Part shown: positions 1 to 7,579 of the stretch, one piece after another
How the letters are laid out: every line of letters begins with the position of its first letter
Position numbering within the stretch: position 1 is the first letter of the stretch
NCBI GenBank assembly: GCA_021780375.1
Contig: JAJXYT010000128.1
Span: 1 to 37,962, forward strand
DNA: 37,962 bases
Direction of reading: 5' to 3'
From: a bacterium
Lineage (GTDB): Bacteria; Verrucomicrobiota; Verrucomicrobiia; Limisphaerales; UBA11358
The notes under the pieces: model-generated
The model's database searches: none
What the model was told of the DNA's origin: nothing
What the model saw: only the letters and a program-made list of their open reading frames with translations
Made by a program: the position numbers and the translations under genes

Positions 1-743
1 TCGGTTGATTTGCCCGACCTTAATCCGCGTTCATCTGCGTTTATCTGCGGTTCAAATTCTTCCTTTCTCCAGACGGTTTTCATCTGTTTCCCTTTCACCT
101 TCCGCATTTCCTGATAATTGAAGACGTGTTTGCTTTTCTCGCTTTTCGCGGCCCAGAGAATGGTTTCGGTCGAGTGCGTGAAGTAACGGCAGCTCAGATT
201 CGGGGGCGGGTTGGGCTTTTCCCAGGCGATGTCGTTCAGAATCTTGAACCCGAGCTGTTGCAGGGCGTAGCCGACGCTGAAAATGACGTGGTGCGTGCCG
301 GTCACCCAAATCGTGCCGTTGGGTTTGAGCACACGCTGACAGCGACGCAGCCATTCGGTGTTGAACTCGTGGTTCAGTTCCGGTCCGCGCGAGACGTCCC
401 AGTCGCCCTTGTCCACCTTGACCATTTTGCCGGCGTGACAGGTGATGCCGCCATTCGAGAGAAAGTAAGGCGGGTCGGCGAAGATGGCGTCGAAGCGGCC
501 GTCGGGATATTTGGCGGCGATGGCGTCGAGGAGTTCGAGACAATTGCCGTGGTACAGCCACAACCTGTGGCTGGCATCGTGGAAAATCAGGTTGGGGCTG
601 GTGGGGCGAGCGTCCCCGCGAGCCGCCGCTTTACTTTGGCGCGCTGAAGCCGGCTCGTCAGTAGCCTCGCCCCACCGGTTGTCAATTGTTCCGTCTTCGC
701 GCAGGGTGAACGGCGCAGAGGGAATCAGATGAGCACGGGGCAT
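1..743 (-). CDS. Site-specific DNA adenine methyltransferase, 3' end outside the window
   Basis: The reverse strand is open from an ATG at 743 through the window edge, giving about 247 codons with no stop. The body shows the amino-methyltransferase catalytic motif ADPPYFLSNGG near residue 98. It also has a start like MboII/DpnA-type enzymes (LYHGNCLELLDAI), the tract VKVDKGDWD, a later GTIWVTGTHH strand and WEKPNPPPN. These enzymes transfer a methyl group from S-adenosylmethionine to a base in duplex DNA, as part of restriction-modification or as orphans; no restriction gene is visible in the window. The first ~55 residues are atypical, because a 77-bp palindromic repeat (600..676) is translated in frame. 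The last visible codons (about 19..60) come from a phrase repeat and give EPQINADERG. An internal TTG just after the repeat could be the ancestral start. Family call firm, N-terminus uncertain. Confidence 0.85.
   Translation of the reverse strand, partial: MPRAHLIPSAPFTLREDGTIDNRWGEATDEPASARQSKAAARGDARPTSPNLIFHDASHRLWLYHGNCLELLDAIAAKYPDGRFDAIFADPPYFLSNGGITCHAGKMVKVDKGDWDVSRGPELNHEFNTEWLRRCQRVLKPNGTIWVTGTHHVIFSVGYALQQLGFKILNDIAWEKPNPPPNLSCRYFTHSTETILWAAKSEKSKHVFNYQEMRKVKGKQMKTVWRKEEFEPQINADERGLRSGKST
600..676. repeat. REPIN-like palindromic element inside the methyltransferase gene
   Basis: The ends are the inverted 10-mers GGTGGGGCGA (600-609) and TCGCCCCACC (667-676). The inner arms (CGAGCCG and CGGCTCG) are also inverted, around a variable centre. 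The same left and right ends recur at 22871..22937 with a different centre, and the left end alone recurs at 880..905. This is the architecture of two inverted REP sequences. The element lies wholly within the open frame of the methyltransferase. Confidence 0.8.
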
Positions 744-749
744 GTCGTT

Positions 750-800
750 GGTAGGGCTGACCTGCTGGTCAACCTGGCGGCGCGGCAGGGCCGCCCTACC
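750..800. repeat. Palindromic repeat upstream of the methyltransferase
   Basis: A 51-bp element begins GGTAGGGC and ends GCCCTACC, with further partly complementary GC-rich arms between. It ends 6 bases before the methyltransferase ATG on the minus strand, so it would lie in the promoter or 5' leader. It is a different family from the GGTGGGGCGA element. Confidence 0.6.
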
Positions 801-879
801 TTCTAATTTGGGCCCTCGTCTCCCGACCTTCGACTCTCGACCGGGCTCGGGCGGTTTACGGCTGTAGAATGGTTTTTGT

Positions 880-905
880 CGGCTCGCGGGGACGCTCGCC
901 CCACC
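880..905. repeat. Solo REP end of the GGTGGGGCGA family
   Basis: Read on the minus strand, these 26 bases equal the left end of the element at 600..676 (GGTGGGGCGAGCGTCC followed by CCGCGAGCCG). No partner end is present nearby, so it is a single REP unit. Confidence 0.7.
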
Positions 906-1071
906 TTTTAATTTAACTGGCGCGGACTTGGACTTTTTCGACACGCCCAGATCAATTGATCAGATCGCGGATCAGGATCAAGAGGTTTTTTTACGCGAAT
1001 TACGCTGATGGCCGCTATTTTTTTTACCAGATTGAATTCGCGTAAAATTCGTGAAATTCGTGTCACGGACT

Positions 1072-1923
1072 TCAGTTCTTCGTGTGGCTGGGGTTATGCG
1101 CAGTTTGGTCCGGCGGATAATGGAAGACGGTTTCGGCATCCAGATATTTCCAGGCACCGCCTTTCTGGATGCGCGGCGTGGTGCGCCCGAGGTAGGACAG
1201 GATGCGGTGCGGGCTGGCCTTTTCCACGGTAAAGATCAGCGGGTCCACAAAGGGGGCGAGGAGCATGCTGGTGGGTTGCATCGTGATCTGGACGACGGGC
1301 TGGTTGTGCTGCACGGATTCGCCGGTCTTCGTGAACTGAAACATAAAGGTCCGCTCCCATTCAAAGGAAATAAAGTGGAACTTGACGGTGTCGCCCCGCA
1401 TCAGGGCGTCCCAGTGGGCCATCATGAACGGATACACCGTGTCGTCGTACACGATGTCGGAGGGGAGATCCTGAGCTTTGCCTTTGGGGGGAATCAGGCC
1501 GGGTCCGTAACTGATGAAAATCTGTGGCCGGGCCGGGTCCTGCGGGTCGGGCGCAACCCGGACGGCGCCGGAAACCCGGGCCTGGAAATCCTGCATCCGA
1601 TAGGACTCGAGCCGGTTGGATTCATAGGTGACTTTGTCCACGGCGGCCAGCAGACCGTTGGTGCGGTAGAATTGGCGCTCGACGTGAACGACAGCCCCGG
1701 ACTGCACGGCGATCCGCCGGAAGGTGTAGAGAACCTTCTGCCGATGCGACCCGATTTCATAGAGGGTGCCGGTGAGCAGTTTGGGCTCGGCATAGTCATA
1801 CGCGGCGGTGGTGGCCGGGCGCGCGGCGTCGCCGGCCCGGCCCGCGGGGATGACGGACAGCCACAGTGCGACCAGCACCATCCGGCGCGCGGTCAAAATG
1901 AATCCGGCAGGATATCTTGTCAT
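1072..1923 (-). CDS. Secreted protein of unknown function, paralogue 1
   Basis: This 283-residue protein has an N-terminal hydrophobic signal segment (about residues 15-31, ending near AGDAA) and no recognised catalytic motif. The mature part looks beta-rich, with conserved blocks KLLTGTLY, ARVSGA, DDTVYPFM, HRILSYLGRTTPRI and WKYLDAETVFHYPP. It aligns along its whole length with the minus-strand gene at 6461..7279. The start was chosen by that alignment: MTRYPAGF here matches MKKYFAGS there, so the ATG at 1923 is preferred over one five codons upstream. It is transcribed divergently from the CHRD gene at 2226. A DUF3108-like periplasmic fold is possible, but I cannot assign it. Confidence 0.8.
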   Translation of the reverse strand: MTRYPAGFILTARRMVLVALWLSVIPAGRAGDAARPATTAAYDYAEPKLLTGTLYEIGSHRQKVLYTFRRIAVQSGAVVHVERQFYRTNGLLAAVDKVTYESNRLESYRMQDFQARVSGAVRVAPDPQDPARPQIFISYGPGLIPPKGKAQDLPSDIVYDDTVYPFMMAHWDALMRGDTVKFHFISFEWERTFMFQFTKTGESVQHNQPVVQITMQPTSMLLAPFVDPLIFTVEKASPHRILSYLGRTTPRIQKGGAWKYLDAETVFHYPPDQTAHNPSHTKN

Positions 1924-1940
1924 CGGAGGACATATCATGG

Positions 1941-1992
1941 CCGACCCGGCGTGCCGCAGGCAAGCTGTGTCGGCGGCGGGCGGCAGAAATTT
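1941..1992 (-). promoter_or_regulatory. Conserved upstream block of the duplicated secreted-protein gene
   Basis: These 52 bases lie 18 bases upstream of the start of the minus-strand gene. They match 7310..7361, which lies upstream of its paralogue, at 45 of 52 positions by my count. The rest of the two intergenic regions does not align well. The block may hold promoter or leader elements kept after duplication, or may be another dispersed repeat. Confidence 0.45.
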
Positions 1993-2225
1993 TTATTGCG
2001 GATGGACGCGGACTTTTTACTCAACCCTCAACCTTCCCCAAAAGCGGCACGTCCGGGTCGGCTCCGGGAATCTTCGCAATTCGACCGTCAGGGACACCCC
2101 GCCGCGACCTATAATTTGAACTTGACCTTTTCGAGGCGGTCTATATCATCATGCAAGATGAGTAATCCTCGTCCAGTTTAGAAAGAACTTTAAATTGTAA
2201 ACTGATTCCAACCAGAAAGGTTATT

Positions 2226-3347
2226 ATGAAACGCACATTTGCACTTCTTTTGGCTTCCGGCGTGGTCTGTCAGGCGGCCTTGATTCCCTTCGGCATTTCC
2301 CCGGCCGGCACCGATGCGGCCATCGGCCTTAGCCCGAGCAACGAGGTCCCGGCGGTGCTCAACAGCACCGGTTCGGGCGGCCCCATTTCCGGCGGCCTGG
2401 CCTTCGACACCGACACGCTCACTTTGATGGTGAGTGTCGGTTACGGTTCGGCGGCCGGTTTCACGGATTTAACGGGCCCGGCCGCGAGCATGACGCTCAA
2501 CGGTCCGGCCGGGACGAATCAAACGGCGGCGGTGCTGGATGATTTGACGACGCTGAGTTTTCCGGCGGTCAACCCCGCCCAAGGCGGCATTATTTTTGGC
2601 AGTGTGACCATTCCCACCAACGCGGTGGCGGATCTGCTGGCCGGCTCGGATTACCTCAACATCGGCACGGCCACCAACTCCGAGGGCGAGATCCGGGGAC
2701 AACTCATTCCGCTCGGGCCCACCATCAGTTGCCCGGAGCCCAGCACGGTGGAGTGCGGCACGCCCGCGGTGGTGTCGGTGCAGGCGGGCAGCCCGGTGGG
2801 TAACGCGATGGCGGTGGTTTGGTCCTTGAACGGGGTGACGGTGCAAACCAATCAGGTTCCGGCAGGCAGCGCGCCGACGTCCGCGAATGCTGTGTTTTCC
2901 GCCGAACTGCCGTTGGGAACAAACCTCATCCAGGTCGCGGTCACCGATGCGGCAGGCCTTTCCGCGTCTTGCGGGACCACGGTCACGGTAGTGGATACGA
3001 CTCCGCCGGTGATCCACAGCGCGAACGCCACGCCCAATTCCCTTTGGCCGCCCAATCACAAGATGGTGACGGTGACCATCAGAGCCGTGGTGACGGACAA
3101 TTGCGGCCGGACCACCTGGAAAATCATCAAAGTGCAGAGCAATGAGCCGGTGAACGGTCGCGGCGACGGCAACACCTCGCCGGACTGGCAGATTTTGGGA
3201 AACCATGCGGTATCGTTGCGCGCCGAGCGGTCGGGCACCGGCTCGGGCCGGATTTACACCATCACCGTGCAAGCGAAGGATGAGGCGGGCAACCTGTCAG
3301 CCCCGGTCACGGTTACGGTCAAGGTGCCTAAAAGCATGGGAAAATAG
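2226..3347 (+). CDS. Secreted CHRD-domain protein with C-terminal HYR-like module
   Basis: This 373-residue protein starts at an ATG preceded by AGAAAGG with good spacing. A signal peptide covers residues 1-18. Residues about 28-165 are a CHRD domain: LSPSNEVPAV at the start, a series of TGPAA/LNGPAG turns, and the closing GEIRGQL. Residues about 170-258 form an Ig-like segment beginning SCPEPSTVECGTPA. The rest carries VDTTPPVI, LWPPNHKM, DNCG, SNEPVNG and a final AKDEAGNLS, as in HYR-like extracellular modules. From residue about 170 it is homologous to the LamG protein at 7580..8998. CHRD domains are extracellular; the ligand is unknown. It is divergent from the gene at 1072..1923. Confidence 0.85.
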   Translation: MKRTFALLLASGVVCQAALIPFGISPAGTDAAIGLSPSNEVPAVLNSTGSGGPISGGLAFDTDTLTLMVSVGYGSAAGFTDLTGPAASMTLNGPAGTNQTAAVLDDLTTLSFPAVNPAQGGIIFGSVTIPTNAVADLLAGSDYLNIGTATNSEGEIRGQLIPLGPTISCPEPSTVECGTPAVVSVQAGSPVGNAMAVVWSLNGVTVQTNQVPAGSAPTSANAVFSAELPLGTNLIQVAVTDAAGLSASCGTTVTVVDTTPPVIHSANATPNSLWPPNHKMVTVTIRAVVTDNCGRTTWKIIKVQSNEPVNGRGDGNTSPDWQILGNHAVSLRAERSGTGSGRIYTITVQAKDEAGNLSAPVTVTVKVPKSMGK

Positions 3348-3884
3348 CAGCACGGCTCGGACGCAAAATGGGTGTGCCGGGAGAGCGGGCGACAGCAGGC
3401 GGTTTTGGCTTGCCAGTGGCTTAGTGAACTTCTCCGGCACGCCCGGATCCCTGATAATCATCGGGGCGGATCCGGAACGTTTTCGGGGCCGGTCGATCAC
3501 ATAGCCCGATCCGGATTAAGCCATTTCAGCGGCAACGTCGGCGAGCGTCTCTTCGCCGGAACGGGCTGACGATTTACCAATGCTGGCAGCCATCGTGTCG
3601 CCGGCCGGACCTCGCGGTGCCGCGGCGGCTGTGGAACGTGATCGGCCTGGTGACCAACACGCCGCCATCGGCGGATAGCACGGATTCCTTTTTCATCCTG
3701 GCAGGGTCGGCGCGCTGCGCCGTCCGGTCATCGCAGTGCGATGACCCTGCCGGTTCTTCCCGGGGTTCTAATCCGTGTTTATCCGTGCGAATCCGTGATT
3801 GAAGTTTATGCGCTTTTTGCGCTTTTGGGCAGCCAAAAAATTCCGGGTGATAAAAACCGGGGCTCAGGTAGAATTTTGCCGCCG
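3348..3884. other. Long intergenic stretch with palindromes and phrase repeats
   Basis: No supported gene lies in these 537 bases. GGACGCAAAA just after the CHRD stop recurs after the paralogue's stop at 8998, so the downstream flank is also part of the duplication. Possible inverted arms GTGCCGG/CCGGCAC at 3373..3440 enclose a long loop. A palindromic element sits at 3700..3752 and a phrase repeat (TAATCCGTGTTTATCCGTG and variants) at about 3767..3800. Confidence 0.5.
3700..3752. repeat. Palindromic element with two inner hairpins
   Basis: Outer arms GGCAGGGTC and GACCCTGCC are perfectly inverted. Inside are a GGCGCGCTGCGCC hairpin and a CATCGCAGTGCGATG hairpin. The cloverleaf-like layout fits a REP/REPIN-type element rather than a terminator, as no T-tract follows. 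Confidence 0.6.
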
Positions 3885-4829
3885 ATGAAAACCATTGCAT
3901 ACCTTCGCCTCGTCCTCGCGGTGATGTTGTTGCCGGCTTCGGGAGCGTTGGCGCAACCGGCGTCGGCCAATGCTCCCGCGGTTGAAACATTGCCCGCCTC
4001 GAGTCCTTACGGTGAAGCCACGGTCAAAAGAAACATTCCCTACGTCAGCCATCCGACGACGAATCAGAACTTCGATCTTTACCTGCCCCGGAACCCGGGC
4101 GTCCGGCCCTTCCCGCTCGTCATCTGGATCCATGGCGGCGCGTGGATGATGGGGAGCAAGGAATGGGACAACGTCAAATATCTGGTCCGGCGCGGTTACG
4201 CGATTGCCAGCATTGATTATCGCTTCAGCCCGGAGGCGCCGTTTCCGGCGCAGATTCAGGATTGCAACGCGGCGCTGAATTTCATCCTGGCGCATGCGGC
4301 CGATTACGGGGTGGACGCCCGGCGATTCGTGGTGGGGGGCGGGTCCGCCGGCGGACATCTGGCGCTGCTTTTGGGTCTGGCCCGCCAGGAGCGGGAATTT
4401 GGCGCCAATCCCGCCGTCAAACCGCTGGCGATACTGGATTTTTTCGGGCCGACGGATTTGAACGGCATGACGGCCGATCTCCAGGCGATTCATTCCCGGA
4501 AGGGTATTGAGTTGTGGCAGGATGCCGGGCCCAAGCTGTTGGGGGTGCCGTTGGACCAGGCCGCCGCCCAGGCCAAAGCCGCCAGCCCCATCACTTATGT
4601 GAGCGCCGCCGCTCCGCCCGTCTTGATCCTTCAAGGCGACGAAGACGATCTCGTGCCCGTGGCCCAGAGCCAGCGTTTGCATGTCGCGTTGAACCGGGCG
4701 GGCGTGGACAATGAGCTCATCATGGTGCATGACGCCGGCCATGACGGCCCGATGTTTTCGACGCCGAGGATACAGCCGGGCATAATTGATTTTTTGAACG
4801 GAATTTTTAAGAGCGCGGGCAGCCCATAA
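3885..4829 (+). CDS. Secreted alpha/beta-hydrolase, esterase of the HSL/BD-FAE type
   Basis: This 314-residue protein has a signal peptide (MKTIAYLRLV to about ALAQ at residue 24). The alpha/beta-hydrolase features are clear: oxyanion-hole HGGAW at 83-87, nucleophile elbow GGSAG with Ser154, a GDEDDLVPV segment giving the likely catalytic Asp255, and HDAGHDG giving His286. DYRFSPEAPFPAQ is typical of the hormone-sensitive-lipase-like family (COG0657), which hydrolyses carboxyl esters, including acetyl or feruloyl esters on polysaccharides. Substrate is not determined. The ATG at 3885 was chosen because it opens directly on the signal peptide; the frame is open further upstream through phrase repeats, which are unlikely to be translated. 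Confidence 0.88.
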   Translation: MKTIAYLRLVLAVMLLPASGALAQPASANAPAVETLPASSPYGEATVKRNIPYVSHPTTNQNFDLYLPRNPGVRPFPLVIWIHGGAWMMGSKEWDNVKYLVRRGYAIASIDYRFSPEAPFPAQIQDCNAALNFILAHAADYGVDARRFVVGGGSAGGHLALLLGLARQEREFGANPAVKPLAILDFFGPTDLNGMTADLQAIHSRKGIELWQDAGPKLLGVPLDQAAAQAKAASPITYVSAAAPPVLILQGDEDDLVPVAQSQRLHVALNRAGVDNELIMVHDAGHDGPMFSTPRIQPGIIDFLNGIFKSAGSP

Positions 4830-5053
4830 CTTCCCAGGGGGTTTGACCGCAGACTCCGACAAACTCCGAACCAGACATCGCGAGCGCAGGCATTGCGAGC
4901 AGGTGAACCCAGATGGACACAGATTTTTGCCGCAAAAAGGCGCAAAAAGCGCATCGGTTTTTAACCGCAAGCCATACAGAGAACGCAAAGGCGGTGACCA
5001 CCGAAACAGCACTTCGGGCGTGAAAGCGGCGCGCGGTTCACGGTTCAGGTTCG

Positions 5054-5872
5054 TTATCCGTTCAGCAGGGCCTGAAGATTTTGGATGCCCTGGTCCAAAT
5101 TCCTGGTCTGGGAAGCTATTTGCTGATCGCGGTTGGCCGCGGTCGCTGCATTTTCCTGCTTCACGGGCGCCAGAATGTAGGTGTGCCCCAGTTCGACCAA
5201 CCGGTCCACCGGGCCGAGTCCGCCGAGGTCCACAAATGTATTGTATCGGGTCCGGGCCTCCTGAGTCCGTGCCTGCATTTGCCGGTCGGCGGTTTCCCAG
5301 AGGCTGTCAATTTGCGTAAACCGGGCCAGGACGGCCGCAATCTGGCGCCGGATCCGGGACTCGGGCAGTGCGGCCAGCGAAGTGTTCACGGCCGATTGGG
5401 TGGCCAGATAATTCTGATGGTAGCCGTCGAGCCTGGCCGTTTGGCCGCCCAGGGCGCTGCGCAGCGCCTGGAATTGTTTGAGCGCCGCGCCCGCCTTGTC
5501 CTGGTAGAGCTGCAAGGCCTGCTCGGCTTTTTGCCGCGCCTGCTGGGCATCGTTGAGTTGCTGCGTCAGTTGATCAATCTTCTGCTTCAAGCCGTCCACC
5601 TGGCCGCTGAGAGACTTCAATTCATCGGCGGCCGACTCGGCCTTCTTTTGCGCTGCCGCCAACTGGCTTTGCACGCCCTGGGCGGCAGCCAACGATGGCG
5701 CGGCGGCTGCCGTTTCGCCCTTGGACGCCTGGAGTTGCTGTTCGAGCTGTTGCACGCGCGCCTTGAGGCCGGCATTCTCCGACTGCAAATTCGCATCCGT
5801 TTTTTGGCAACCGGACACCAGAGCCGTGATGGTTATCAACAACGCAAAGGAGAGGAGGCTTGTGGTTTTCAT
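5054..5872 (-). CDS. Coiled-coil lipoprotein
   Basis: This 272-residue protein has a lipoprotein signal peptide ending in LVSGC, with Cys22 as the likely lipidated residue. Residues about 28-150 are a long Gln/Ala/Leu-rich coiled coil of heptad type (ENAGLKARVQQLEQQLQ and similar). This is followed by a helical region (PESRIRRQIAAVLARF, TRYNTFVDLGG). It has no catalytic motif. Such proteins are structural or scaffold components of the envelope. It is convergent with the esterase gene and divergent from the small membrane protein at 6118. Confidence 0.8.
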   Translation of the reverse strand: MKTTSLLSFALLITITALVSGCQKTDANLQSENAGLKARVQQLEQQLQASKGETAAAAPSLAAAQGVQSQLAAAQKKAESAADELKSLSGQVDGLKQKIDQLTQQLNDAQQARQKAEQALQLYQDKAGAALKQFQALRSALGGQTARLDGYHQNYLATQSAVNTSLAALPESRIRRQIAAVLARFTQIDSLWETADRQMQARTQEARTRYNTFVDLGGLGPVDRLVELGHTYILAPVKQENAATAANRDQQIASQTRNLDQGIQNLQALLNG

Positions 5873-6032
5873 AATTTTGACATTGCTCCGTACCGGGTCA
5901 GGTGTCCAGAGGAAAATTACCCCGGTCGCGGAGTCAGGGCTTGGCGTCTCTGGCGTTGCTTGTCGGAACCGGCGATTTCAATTCGCCGTGCGCCTGGCCG
6001 GCGCGGTGCGGAATTTCAGGTGGTGGTGTTGG

Positions 6033-6061
6033 TTGACAGCGCTGTCCTTCCCGGTCATGCT
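6033..6061 (+). promoter_or_regulatory. Possible sigma-70 promoter for the small membrane protein
   Basis: A perfect TTGACA (6033-6038) is followed after 17 bases by a weak -10 candidate, CATGCT (6056-6061), about 57 bases before the ATG at 6118. The -10 match is poor, so this is tentative. Confidence 0.25.
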
Positions 6062-6117
6062 CGAAAAAGAAACTCAGTAAAGACGCAAGCATCGCGCGGG
6101 TTCAAATCGTTGAAGAT

Positions 6118-6246
6118 ATGAATACCAAACAGCCCGATTGGCTGCGAAAAAAGCAGAGAAGAATCATGTTGTGGGTCGTATTGTCGGCAGTCCTTATGGC
6201 CGGCATTATGGGAGCGCTCATGTATTACCTGAACTCACAAAACTGA
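6118..6246 (+). CDS. Small single-pass membrane protein, 42 residues
   Basis: ATG at 6118, with a GAAG element just upstream, opens 42 codons to TGA at 6246. The sequence begins MNTKQPDWLRKKQRR, a strongly basic N-terminus. One hydrophobic helix follows (about residues 16-37, LWVVLSAVLMAGIMGALMYY), and the protein ends YLNSQN. The topology predicted by the positive-inside rule is N-terminus in the cytoplasm. There is no known family that I recognise. It lies alone between the lipoprotein and the second secreted-protein paralogue. Confidence 0.6.
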   Translation: MNTKQPDWLRKKQRRIMLWVVLSAVLMAGIMGALMYYLNSQN

Positions 6247-6373
6247 ACCTGGTAAATTCAAGTCGGGACATTCTTGATCGGGGAATTCAGAAAAAAACAA
6301 AGGAAGATTTGATAAGGAGCATAGATGGCGGGGCGATGACTTCCAGTTACAAACCGGTGACAATGTGGGAACG

Positions 6374-6455
6374 GATTTGTATCCGCGAATGACGCGGATT
6401 GTTTTCCGGGAGAATCCTTCGCCGGCGATTCGCAAAATTCGCGGATTACCATTTC
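6374..6455. repeat. Phrase-type repeat beside the second cassette
   Basis: Reworded copies of GCGAATGACGCGGATTG, GGCGATTCGCAAAATTCG and GCGGATTACCATTTCGCG follow one another. This resembles the phrase repeat at about 992..1064, next to the other paralogue's stop. Both occupy the same place, directly downstream of the minus-strand gene. Confidence 0.5.
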
Positions 6456-6460
6456 GCGGT

Positions 6461-7279
6461 TTATTCCGGCGGATAATGGAAGACGGTTTCGGCATCCAGA
6501 TATTTCCAGGATTTACCCTTCAGGATGCGGGGAGTGGTGCGCCCGGTGTAGGACAGGATGCGGTGCGGGTCATGCTCTTGCACGGTAAACAGGAGCGGCT
6601 TTACCAGGGCGGCGACAAACATGCTGGCGGGTTTCATCGTGAGCTGTACGACCGGCTGGCCGTGCCGCATGGATTCACCGGTCTTTACCAGCTCGAACTC
6701 AAAGGTGCGTTCCCAATCCAGGGAAACGAAGTGGAACTCGACGGCTTTGCCCCGCAGCAAGTCGTCCCAGTGGGCCAGCATGAAGGGATACAAGGTGTCG
6801 TCAATCACGGTGTCCGGTTGGAGCGTCCGGGCGCGGCCTTTGGGCGGAGTGAGGCCGTGGGCGTAGCTGATAAAGATGTCCTGCCGGGCCGGGTTTTCGG
6901 AATCCGGCTCGATGTGAATCGCGCCGGAGACCCGGGCCTGGTAATCCCGCATTTCATAAGAGACGAGCCGGTTGGATTCATAGCGGATTTTTTCCACGGC
7001 GGCCACGGTCCCGTTGGTGGTGAGGAACTGCCGCTCGACGTGGACGGTGGCGCCGGAGCGCGTGGCGGTCCGCCGGAAGGTGAACAAAACCGTTTTCCGA
7101 TCCGAACGCATGGCATAAAGAGTGCCGGTGAGCAGTTTGGGTTTGGCGTAGTCGTACGCCTCTGCCGTGGCCGGGTTCGAGGCGTCGCCGGCCAGGCCCG
7201 ACGGGATGACAGCCAGCCAGAGCGCAACCAACACCACCCGGCAGGCGATCCATGCAGAACCTGCGAAGTATTTTTTCAT
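6461..7279 (-). CDS. Secreted protein of unknown function, paralogue 2
   Basis: This 272-residue protein aligns along its length with the gene at 1072..1923. It shares KLLTGTLY, HVERQF, YESNRL, QARVSGA, DDTLYPFM, HRILSY, GRTTPRI and WKYLDAETVFHYPP. The signal segment is KKYFAGSAWIACRVVLVALWL, with likely cleavage after AGDA or nearby. Near the 3' end, 45 consecutive bases (6466..6510) are identical to 1110..1154, including synonymous sites. That suggests recent duplication or gene conversion. It is divergent from the LamG gene at 7580. Function unknown. Confidence 0.8.
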   Translation of the reverse strand: MKKYFAGSAWIACRVVLVALWLAVIPSGLAGDASNPATAEAYDYAKPKLLTGTLYAMRSDRKTVLFTFRRTATRSGATVHVERQFLTTNGTVAAVEKIRYESNRLVSYEMRDYQARVSGAIHIEPDSENPARQDIFISYAHGLTPPKGRARTLQPDTVIDDTLYPFMLAHWDDLLRGKAVEFHFVSLDWERTFEFELVKTGESMRHGQPVVQLTMKPASMFVAALVKPLLFTVQEHDPHRILSYTGRTTPRILKGKSWKYLDAETVFHYPPE

Positions 7280-7309
7280 CAGAATTTCAAAACGAACGGT
7301 TCATGATGC

Positions 7310-7361
7310 CCAATCCGGCGGGTCGCAGGCAAGCCGTGTCGCCGGCGGGCAGCAGAAATTT
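7310..7361 (-). promoter_or_regulatory. Conserved upstream block, second copy
   Basis: This matches 1941..1992 at 45 of 52 positions by my count. It lies 31 bases upstream of the start of the minus-strand paralogue, in the region shared with the divergent LamG gene. Confidence 0.45.
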
Positions 7362-7579
7362 CGACCGCCCGTATGCAAAAGCGTCCGGTGGATGTTGAAC
7401 CACCCGCTCTTGACTGAAATGGGGGGATGTAGTAGAGTTGGAAATCATAGAAGGCTTTGAGCGACGCTGGTTGGTCCGGCTCAAGGCGCCGGCGAACCTG
7501 GCCGCGCATCCGTTCCGGCACGCTTCCGTGGCATGACAACCTGAACATTGCAAGCAACCTCTTTCCTTCCATCCGTTTT

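Larger units (their letters stand above)
744..1071. other. Gene-free stretch rich in repeats
   Basis: There is no convincing gene in these 328 bases. The stretch holds the palindrome at 750..800, a solo REP end at 880..905 and a phrase-type repeat at about 992..1064. The phrase repeat contains variants of GCGAATTACGC and GAATTCGCGTAAAATTCGTG, ending next to the stop of the following minus-strand gene. Confidence 0.6.

Noticed and set aside
3617-3802. Small plus-strand frame before the esterase
   Set aside because: It is largely palindromic element and phrase repeat, with no ribosome site and no family likeness.
3741-3884. N-terminal extension of the esterase
   Set aside because: The extension is coded by phrase repeat and precedes a normal signal peptide starting at 3885.
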